From contig JBAXER010000082.1 in the NCBI GenBank assembly GCA_037140375.1, positions 1-11,688 on the forward strand: 11,688 nt of DNA, written 5' to 3'. Source of the stretch: WLMZ01 sp037140375 (lineage in GTDB: Bacteria; Actinomycetota; Acidimicrobiia; Acidimicrobiales; Ilumatobacteraceae). The notes beneath the pieces are model-generated. The model ran no database searches. It had not been told where the DNA came from and saw only the letters and a program-made list of their open reading frames with translations. Below, piece by piece: positions 6,483 through 11,688 of this stretch. A program made the translations under genes and the position numbers. The first letter of the stretch is position 1, and every line of letters starts with the position of its first letter.

Positions 6483-7187
6483 ATGACGAAATCCACGTGG
6501 GATACAGATGCACTGCCCGAGGGCGACGACAAGGTTGTTGCCGTTCGCCAAATGTTCGACTCCATTGCCGGCCGCTACGACATGGTCAACCGCATCATGA
6601 CGTTTCGGCTCGACGTTCGCTGGCGCCGCAAAGCCGTGCGCCTGCTGGCGCTCCCAGCCGGCAGCCGTGTGCTCGACCTCGCCAGCGGCACGGGCGATCT
6701 GTGTATCGACCTCGCTAAAGCCGGCTACAAGCCACTGTCTGTCGACCTCAGCTTTGGCATGTTGGCCGCAGACCGCAGCGGCGCTCCACGAACCCAAGCC
6801 GACATTTTGCGGATGCCGTTCCCCGATGCCAGCGTCGACGGTGTCACTTGCGGATTCGCATTGCGCAACCTGGTCGACCTGCCAGCGTTCTTCAACGAAC
6901 TCGGCCGCGTCGTTCGTCCCGGCGGACGCATTGCGCTGCTCGATGTAGGCATCCCCAAGAACCGGCTCGTGCGGTTCGGGCATGGCATCTACTTCGGCAA
7001 GGTGGTTCCCAAGATCGGTGGGCTGCTCAGCGACAAGGCCGCCTACCGCTATCTGCCCAAGAGCGTGGCGTACCTGCCGCCAGCCAACGAGATGGTCAAG
7101 GCCCTCGTCGCTGCCGGGTTCGCCGATGGCTCGCATCAACTGCTCAGCGGCGGAATCACTCAGCTGTTACTGGGCACGCGGTCGTAA
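6483..7187 (+). CDS. menG: Demethylmenaquinone methyltransferase MenG/UbiE
   Basis: A 234-residue class I SAM-dependent methyltransferase that C-methylates demethylmenaquinone to menaquinone, the last step of the pathway. In an organism that also made ubiquinone it could act as UbiE, but nothing here suggests that. The family opening VRQMFDSIAGRYDMVNRIMT (21-40) is present, as are the SAM-binding motif I VLDLASGTGDL (63-73), the motif MPFPDASVDGVTCGFALRNL (111-130), VRPGGRIALLDVG (144-156) and the C-terminal UbiE signature YRYLPKSVAYLP (188-199). The ATG at 6483 is chosen over starts at 6387 and 6447 because it gives the normal family length and has TAACCT seven bases upstream. menF starts nine bases after the stop, so the two are very likely co-transcribed. 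The UbiE/MenG family assignment is firm; the menaquinone role is also supported by the neighbouring men genes. Confidence 0.95.
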   Translation: MTKSTWDTDALPEGDDKVVAVRQMFDSIAGRYDMVNRIMTFRLDVRWRRKAVRLLALPAGSRVLDLASGTGDLCIDLAKAGYKPLSVDLSFGMLAADRSGAPRTQADILRMPFPDASVDGVTCGFALRNLVDLPAFFNELGRVVRPGGRIALLDVGIPKNRLVRFGHGIYFGKVVPKIGGLLSDKAAYRYLPKSVAYLPPANEMVKALVAAGFADGSHQLLSGGITQLLLGTRS

Positions 7188-7196
7188 GCAACGCAC

Positions 7197-8375
7197 ATGC
7201 GCGCCGTCACCCGGGTCCTCGACGAAGACATCGATCTCAATGATTTCGCCGGCGAAGATGGTTTTCTCTTTGTGCGCGACGGCGTCGGTCTGGCCGGCCG
7301 TGGAGTAGCAGCCCGCATCGAAGCCGACTCTGCGATCGAGTTTCTGGCTGCAATTGATTACCACGACTCCGTCGGTGTGGCCGGGTGCGGTCCCGTCGCC
7401 ATGGGCGTACTGCCGTTCAAACCTGGCGCTTCTGCAAAGCTCATCGTTCCCGCCGTCACCATCGGCAAGGGAGTCGACGGACAACGCTGGATCACTATCA
7501 TCGACGACGCCGAGGTCCCCTCCCCCGCTCTTCGCCCATCACCAACTGCTGCCGACTTCAGCGTTCGGCCAGGCGTAGACATCGCCACCTATCTGACTGC
7601 TGTCGCCGCCGCGCGCGACGCGGTGCGCGCTGGACAACTCGACAAAGCGGTCATCGCCCGCGACATCGTGGTCAGCTCAAGCGAGCCAATCAACGTGCAC
7701 GCTGTGCTGCTGCGACTCCGCGCCAGCTTCGGCTCGAGCTATCGCTACTCCATCGACGGATTCCTCGGAGCCTCGCCCGAACTGCTCATTGCGCTTGATG
7801 GCGCAACGGTTTCGTCGCATCCTTTGGCTGGCACTACGCCGCGCACCGGCGACCCGGCAACCGACGCGCGTCTGGCCGCCGAACTCCTCGCCAGCCCCAA
7901 GAACCAGATCGAGCATCGGGTCGTCATCGATGTCGTGCACGACACGTTGTTGCCGTGGGCCAGCTATCTCGATTGGGAACCCGAGCCATCCATCGTGGCC
8001 GTCGCCAACGTGCAACATCTCGGCACGCGCATGCAGGGCCAACTCTCGCAGCCCAGCCCCGACGTCGTCACCTTGGCCAAAGCGTTGTCTCCAACGCCAG
8101 CGCTTGGTGGTCACCCACAGCACGCGGCGCTCGATCTCATTGAGCGCGTCGAAGGCTTTCGCCGCGGCCGCTACGGAGGCGCCGTGGGTTGGGTCGATGC
8201 ACGCGGCAACGGCACATGGGCCGTGGCCATTCGTTGCGCCGAGTTCTCCCAAGACCGACGTCAGGCGCGCTTGTTTGCTGGCGGAGGCATCGTTGCCGAC
8301 AGCGAACCACTCGCCGAACTCGCCGAAACACAAGCGAAGTTTCAGGCGATGCTGTCGGCAATCATCAGGCCATAA
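7197..8375 (+). CDS. menF: Isochorismate synthase MenF
   Basis: A 392-residue chorismate-utilising enzyme, close to EntC/DhbC length and shorter than E. coli MenF. It converts chorismate to isochorismate, the entry step to menaquinone. The catalytic C-terminal domain shows QLDKAVIARD (147-156) with K150, the lysine that activates water in this family. It also shows FLGASPELL (189-197), SHPLAGTTPR (207-216), NQIEHRVVIDVVHD (236-249), HLGTRMQG (274-281), LSPTPALGGHP (297-307), RGRYGGAVGW (323-332) and ARLFAGGGIVADSEP (357-371). The first 120 residues are the variable domain. Salicylate synthases share many of these residues, so sequence alone does not exclude one, but the position between menG and menD makes isochorismate synthase by far the likeliest role. 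No Shine-Dalgarno is evident before ATG 7197; translation may be coupled to menG, whose stop lies nine bases upstream. The last 11 bp overlap the 3' end of menD on the other strand. Confidence 0.93.
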   Translation: MRAVTRVLDEDIDLNDFAGEDGFLFVRDGVGLAGRGVAARIEADSAIEFLAAIDYHDSVGVAGCGPVAMGVLPFKPGASAKLIVPAVTIGKGVDGQRWITIIDDAEVPSPALRPSPTAADFSVRPGVDIATYLTAVAAARDAVRAGQLDKAVIARDIVVSSSEPINVHAVLLRLRASFGSSYRYSIDGFLGASPELLIALDGATVSSHPLAGTTPRTGDPATDARLAAELLASPKNQIEHRVVIDVVHDTLLPWASYLDWEPEPSIVAVANVQHLGTRMQGQLSQPSPDVVTLAKALSPTPALGGHPQHAALDLIERVEGFRRGRYGGAVGWVDARGNGTWAVAIRCAEFSQDRRQARLFAGGGIVADSEPLAELAETQAKFQAMLSAIIRP

Positions 8376-10110
8376 GGTCGATGGCGGCAGACACCGCTTC
8401 GCTCACGAGTTGATGCACCGCCACGTTTGCGTCACGCGTGCTGTGCACGCGAATCACCTGCGGCCCATTCACCGCAAGGGCTGCACGCAGTTCGGCCAAC
8501 GTATGCACAGTGGCCGCCGGAATTGAATGAGCTGCCGAGAGCGCCACGAGATCTGTGCCGTGCGGTGTACCGAAGAGTTGCTCGAAACGCTCACTTGCCA
8601 GTGCCGACGCCTGCGGCAAGAAGCTGAAGATGCCGCCGCCGTCGTTGTCGACAACAACGATGCGCAGGTCGGCGTTGCGACGCGACATCAGCGCGATCAG
8701 CGCTGAACTGTCGTGCACAAACGCCACATCGCCAATCAGCAATGCTGTGGGCGCGCCCGTGGCCACGGCCACACCAATTGCAGTTGCAACAACTCCATCA
8801 ATTCCGTTGGCGCCGCGATTGCAGTGAACGGTGACGCCCTCGGTGATCTCTCCGAACCACTCGACATCACGAATGGGCATTGATGACGACACCACAAGAT
8901 GAGCGTTCGCGGGTAGCGAGGCGCCGATAGAGCGAGCCACCAACGGCTCGGTCAATGCCGCCGTTGGGCCGTTGTCGAGCGCCGTCGTGATGGCTTGCTG
9001 CGCGTGGGCCTCGGCTGTTGTCCAGTCCGTGAGCCACTGCGCATCAACTACGCGCGCAAGGCCAAGTGCGACCAACGAGCGACAGACCTGAGCCACATCG
9101 GCAGTGAGTCGGTGAGAGATTGCTGCATCAGGGTCGGCCCATGTGGGCGCCGCGCTGATCTGAATCTGCACGGCGTTCGATGCGGTGAGCCATTGGTTCA
9201 GTACCTTCGATGCGGGCGGTTCGCCGAGCCGGAGAACCACATCGGGGATGTGCTGCGAGGCGAACCCGGCGTGACGCAACAGTTGGTCTGCGGCCGCCAC
9301 AGCAACCTCGCTGAAATGTCGCAGACCCGATCGCGAGTCGGCGAGCACTGGCCATCCGAGCGCTTGAGCAAGCGAGGCCACAGCAGCCGGATCGCCACAA
9401 CCGTGCCCGGCCACGATGACACCGCGCCCGCTGTTGAGCAGCGCAGCCAAATCGATGAGCGCGTCATGTGATGCAGCGGCCGAACTCGACAACGAAACAC
9501 TGCGTCCTGGTGCTGCTCGGCGCGCAGGCAACGGCGCAGCGACACCTACCAACGGCTCACGGAACGGCAGATTGAGATGCACCGGTCCTGGCCATACACC
9601 GGTGGACGACGCGAAGCTGTGCGCGGCCAGCGAGCGCCATGTGTGGGCCGCAGCGTTGTCGGCAACACCCGGATCGTGGAACCAGCGAACGGCATCGCCA
9701 TAGAGCTTGGTCTGGTCGATGGTTTGGGCGGCACCCACATCGCGCAATTCAGGCGGACGGTCGGCGGTGCAGATGATCATTGGAACTGCCGACTGGTGCG
9801 CCTCAACTACGGCCGCATGAAAGTGCGCCGCAGCCGTGCCGCTGGTGCACAGCAGAATCGCCGGGACGCCCTGCAGCCCAATACCCAGCGCGATGAACGA
9901 GGCGACCCGTTCGTCGTGGGCAACGTGCACTGCGAGCTCTGGGCGCGCCGTGAGCGCCAACGCCATCGGCGTAGACCGCGAGCCCGGAGAAATCACGGCA
10001 TGACACACGCCGTGCTCGATCCATTCGTCGATCAGGGTTGCGCAAAATGTGGCCGCCGTGTTCTGCGGCGAGGGGTCCAGCGGTTGTTCAGGCGTGGTTG
10101 CAAGCGACAT
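8365..10110 (-). CDS. menD: SEPHCHC synthase MenD
   Basis: A 581-residue thiamine-diphosphate enzyme, full length for MenD. It decarboxylates 2-oxoglutarate and adds the resulting semialdehyde to isochorismate, giving SEPHCHC, the first committed menaquinone intermediate. Visible motifs: HAVISPGSRSTPMALAL (37-53), HDERVASFIALGIG (65-78) with the catalytic Glu at 67, CTSGTA (88-93), GPVHLNLPFREPL (175-187), SSSMPIRDVEWF (408-419) and NRGANGIDG (431-439). The metal/ThDP-binding motif runs from GD (460-461) to NDGGG (489-493). The ATG at 10110 is the only start that keeps the usual 25-35 residues before the SPGSRST motif. It has no clear Shine-Dalgarno and no TANNNT box at leaderless spacing. 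The gene is inverted relative to menG, menF and menH. It overlaps menF tail to tail by 11 bp, and its start is 19 bp from the divergent frnE-like gene, so its promoter must lie partly inside that gene. Confidence 0.96.
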   Translation of the reverse strand: MSLATTPEQPLDPSPQNTAATFCATLIDEWIEHGVCHAVISPGSRSTPMALALTARPELAVHVAHDERVASFIALGIGLQGVPAILLCTSGTAAAHFHAAVVEAHQSAVPMIICTADRPPELRDVGAAQTIDQTKLYGDAVRWFHDPGVADNAAAHTWRSLAAHSFASSTGVWPGPVHLNLPFREPLVGVAAPLPARRAAPGRSVSLSSSAAASHDALIDLAALLNSGRGVIVAGHGCGDPAAVASLAQALGWPVLADSRSGLRHFSEVAVAAADQLLRHAGFASQHIPDVVLRLGEPPASKVLNQWLTASNAVQIQISAAPTWADPDAAISHRLTADVAQVCRSLVALGLARVVDAQWLTDWTTAEAHAQQAITTALDNGPTAALTEPLVARSIGASLPANAHLVVSSSMPIRDVEWFGEITEGVTVHCNRGANGIDGVVATAIGVAVATGAPTALLIGDVAFVHDSSALIALMSRRNADLRIVVVDNDGGGIFSFLPQASALASERFEQLFGTPHGTDLVALSAAHSIPAATVHTLAELRAALAVNGPQVIRVHSTRDANVAVHQLVSEAVSAAIDLMA

Positions 10111-10116
10111 CGCATC

Positions 10117-10122
10117 TATCGT
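10117..10122 (+). promoter_or_regulatory. Putative -10 box (TATCGT) for the frnE-menH unit
   Basis: TATCGT matches TANNNT and ends seven bases before the ATG at 10130, again leaderless geometry. The box lies in the 19-bp gap between the divergent menD and frnE-like starts, so any -35 would be inside menD. Confidence 0.45.
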
Positions 10123-10129
10123 GGCATGT

Positions 10130-10849
10130 ATGCGCGTAGAGATCTGGTCTGACGTTGTGTGTCCATGGTGTTATATCGGCAAACGCCGATTCGAAACCGC
10201 CGTCGAACGGGTGCAGGGTTTACCCGGCGCCGACAAGATCGAGATCGTCTATCGCCCCTATCAGCTCGACCCGTCGGCCGCTCCTGGCCGCGTGCAACCC
10301 GTGGTTGAGGCCTATGCAAAGAAGTTTGGCGGCGCCGAACGAGCTGCGCAGATCATTGGTCAGGTCACCTCAGTTGCGGCCGCCGATGGCATCACATTCA
10401 ACATGGACATTGCGTTGCGGGCCAACACCTTGATGGCGCACCGTTTGTTGTGGCTCGCCGAGTCACGTGGCAATCAGATCGAACTCAAAGAACGGCTGCT
10501 GCGGGCCTACTTCACCGAGGGGCTCAACATCAGCGACCCCGACGTGCTCGTTGCGTGCGCCACTGAGGTCGGGCTTGACGCTGGCGAAGTTCGTGCGTTC
10601 CTCGACTCCGATGCCGGCCACGGCGAGGTAATGGAAGACCTCGCACAGGCTGCCGCCGTTGGAATCACTGCCGTCCCGACGTTTGTGTTCAACGGCCAGT
10701 GGTCGGTGCCGGGCGCGCAAGACATCGACGTCTTCGAGCGTGTGCTCGAACGCCTGCTCGTCAAAGAGGCCGAGCAGCTGCAAGCCGAGGCCGAAGCCGC
10801 GCAACTCACCGATGGGCAGGTCTGCGTCGACGACGTGTGCGATGTCTGA
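10130..10849 (+). CDS. DsbA-family thiol oxidoreductase, FrnE-like
   Basis: A 239-residue thioredoxin-fold protein of the FrnE branch of the DsbA family, which also covers 2-hydroxychromene-2-carboxylate isomerase-like proteins. The active site CPWC is at 11-14 within WSDVVCPWCYIGKRRFE. YRPYQLDP (41-48) and the cis-proline loop ITAVPTFVFNG (179-189) follow, and AVGITAVPTF is typical. There is no signal peptide, so it should act in the cytoplasm. The C-terminus holds a second cysteine pair, C232 and C237, spaced CX4C. FrnE of Deinococcus radiodurans is known to have an additional C-terminal CX4C redox pair. An Ala/Glu-rich stretch (213-225) precedes it and may be helical. The start at ATG 10130 is chosen over the GTG at 10049: it places CPWC at residue 11 as in relatives, avoids overlapping menD, and has a leaderless -10 box. 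Its stop overlaps the menH start by 8 bp, so the two are coupled. The substrate is unknown. Confidence 0.9.
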   Translation: MRVEIWSDVVCPWCYIGKRRFETAVERVQGLPGADKIEIVYRPYQLDPSAAPGRVQPVVEAYAKKFGGAERAAQIIGQVTSVAAADGITFNMDIALRANTLMAHRLLWLAESRGNQIELKERLLRAYFTEGLNISDPDVLVACATEVGLDAGEVRAFLDSDAGHGEVMEDLAQAAAVGITAVPTFVFNGQWSVPGAQDIDVFERVLERLLVKEAEQLQAEAEAAQLTDGQVCVDDVCDV

Positions 10850-11651
10850 GCCTGCGGGCTTCGTGCGCCATCACGGACCCCTGTCGTCATTACGCGTCGG
10901 ACACGGCCCTCGACTCGTATTCGTTCACGGCTTCACCCAGACAGGTCGCTCATGGCTCCCCGTGGCCTCGCAGTTCACCAACGAATACGAAGTCGTACTG
11001 ATCGACGCGCCAGGTCACGGACAATCTGGCCACGCCGACGCGTCGCTTGCCGCGGGCGCCGATCTGCTGGCCGAAACATGCGGCCCGGCCACATACGTGG
11101 GCTACTCAATGGGCGGCCGGCTGTGTCTGCAGCTCGCGCTCACGCATCCAGAAATGGTGCAGTCGTTGGTGCTCATTGGAGCTACGGCAGGCATCGAAGA
11201 CAACAACGAACGCGAGCAACGTCGCATCGCCGACGAAGCGCTGGCCGCCGACATCGGCCGTGTAGGCGTTGAGGCGTTCCTGCGCACATGGCTGGCGCTG
11301 CCCCTGTTTGCGTCGCTCAGCAACGAAGCCGCTGGGTTCAGCGATCGACTCGAGAACACCGCCGAGGGTCTGGCAGCGAGCCTGCGCAATGCGGGCACCG
11401 GCACGCAATCGCCCATGTGGCATCAGCTCATCGCAATTGCGGCACCAACCTTGGTGCTGGCCGGGGCTTCCGACGCGAAGTTCACCGAACTCGGCAAACG
11501 GTTGGTGGCCAGCATCGGCTCCAACGCAACATTCGAGACCATTGCGGGCGCTGGCCACTCGGCTCACCTCGAGCAACCCGCCGCCGTCACCGCCGCCATC
11601 CGCACCGCCCTTTTCGGTTTGTTGAAGACAATTGGTCAACCCCCAACCTGA
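10842..11651 (+). CDS. menH: SHCHC synthase MenH (alpha/beta hydrolase)
   Basis: A 269-residue alpha/beta-hydrolase-fold protein. By motif and context it is MenH, which eliminates pyruvate from SEPHCHC (the MenD product) to give SHCHC. Visible features: the oxyanion-hole loop VFVHGFTQTGRSW (26-38), DAPGHGQSG (55-63), and the nucleophile elbow GYSMGGRL (87-94) with Ser89. Asp211 in GASDAKF and His239 in GAGHSAHLEQP complete the triad. An Arg-containing cap segment NNEREQRR (121-128) and the LPLFASL stretch (153-159) are as in MenH proteins. The ATG at 10842 overlaps the frnE-like stop (ATGTCTGA, 8 bp), which supports translational coupling and this start; upstream in-frame starts lie inside the previous gene and give no family match. 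The last residues are encoded within a large hairpin. A generic hydrolase is the alternative, but the men context makes MenH likely. Confidence 0.9.
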   Translation: MSEPAGFVRHHGPLSSLRVGHGPRLVFVHGFTQTGRSWLPVASQFTNEYEVVLIDAPGHGQSGHADASLAAGADLLAETCGPATYVGYSMGGRLCLQLALTHPEMVQSLVLIGATAGIEDNNEREQRRIADEALAADIGRVGVEAFLRTWLALPLFASLSNEAAGFSDRLENTAEGLAASLRNAGTGTQSPMWHQLIAIAAPTLVLAGASDAKFTELGKRLVASIGSNATFETIAGAGHSAHLEQPAAVTAAIRTALFGLLKTIGQPPT

Positions 11652-11666
11652 TGTCTTCAACAAACC
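11616..11666. terminator. Perfect 15-bp inverted repeat at the end of menH
   Basis: GGTTTGTTGAAGACA (11616-11630) is exactly complementary to the segment at 11652-11666, with a 21-base loop in which TTGG (11632-11635) can also pair with CCAA (11643-11646). The left arm codes for menH residues 259-263, the stop codon lies in the loop, and the right arm is just downstream. This is the strongest dyad seen in the window. It most likely terminates the frnE-menH transcript, in a form without a T-tract. The 22 bases after it (11667-11688) end in GAGGATG and show no assignable feature. Confidence 0.6.
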
Positions 11667-11688
11667 CGGGATTGAACAGCTGAGGATG

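Noticed and set aside
5239..6486. 415-codon open frame on + opposite the acyl-CoA dehydrogenase
   Set aside because: It mirrors a well-supported gene with a strong Shine-Dalgarno. The translation is a His/Ala/Leu-rich shadow with no recognisable motif.
6376..6513. 46-residue N-terminal extension of the acyl-CoA dehydrogenase
   Set aside because: GGAGG at 6382-6386 and family alignment fix the start at 6375, and the extension would overlap the menG start.
6372..7139. 255-codon open frame on - opposite menG
   Set aside because: It is antisense to an intact methyltransferase with all family motifs and shows no protein signature of its own.
7677..8333. 218-codon open frame on - opposite menF
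   Set aside because: It lies entirely within menF on the other strand, has no motif, and is explained by codon bias.
10049..10129. GTG start for the frnE-like gene giving 27 extra residues
   Set aside because: It would overlap menD's start region and put CPWC far from the N-terminus. ATG 10130 has a suitably spaced -10 box and the family-typical start.

Overview
The window looks like chromosomal DNA of a high-G+C actinobacterium. Four things suggest this: GC-rich codon use; an F420-type luciferase-like oxidoreductase; a mycobacterial EthA-like monooxygenase beside a FadD19-like ligase; and start codons preceded by a TANNNT box at leaderless spacing instead of a Shine-Dalgarno. A deep-branching class such as Acidimicrobiia would fit, but that is an inference from gene style and has not been tested.

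Layout. Positions 1-328 hold no convincing gene. They contain an 11-bp tandem duplication and three copies of a CACGTG-centred repeat, two direct and one inverted. A small unrecognised protein with two cysteine/histidine clusters follows (329-886, +). It converges on an F420-dependent oxidoreductase-like gene (913-1875, -). That gene diverges from a two-gene unit on the + strand: an acyl-CoA synthetase (1961-3598) and an EthA-like Baeyer-Villiger-type flavin monooxygenase (3636-5129). An acyl-CoA dehydrogenase (5155-6375, -) converges on this unit. Together the four genes look like a lipid, steroid or ketone catabolic neighbourhood. The exact substrate cannot be read from the sequence.

The right half is a menaquinone (vitamin K2) locus: menG/ubiE (6483-7187, +), menF (7197-8375, +), menD (8365-10110, -), a FrnE-like DsbA-family thiol oxidoreductase (10130-10849, +) and menH (10842-11651, +). 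MenF makes isochorismate from chorismate, MenD adds the succinyl semialdehyde unit (SEPHCHC), MenH eliminates pyruvate to give SHCHC, and MenG performs the last methylation. menC, menE, menB and menA are not in the window. menD is inverted between two forward units: its 3' end overlaps menF by 11 bp and its start codon is only 19 bp from that of the frnE-like gene. A perfect 15-bp inverted repeat covers the end of menH and probably terminates the frnE-menH unit.

Nothing here amounts to a clearly new multi-gene system. The points most worth a second look are the FrnE-like protein (CPWC plus C-terminal CX4C) translationally coupled to menH, the recurrent leaderless promoter geometry, the 5' repeat cluster, and the two-cluster zinc-ribbon-like orphan protein.
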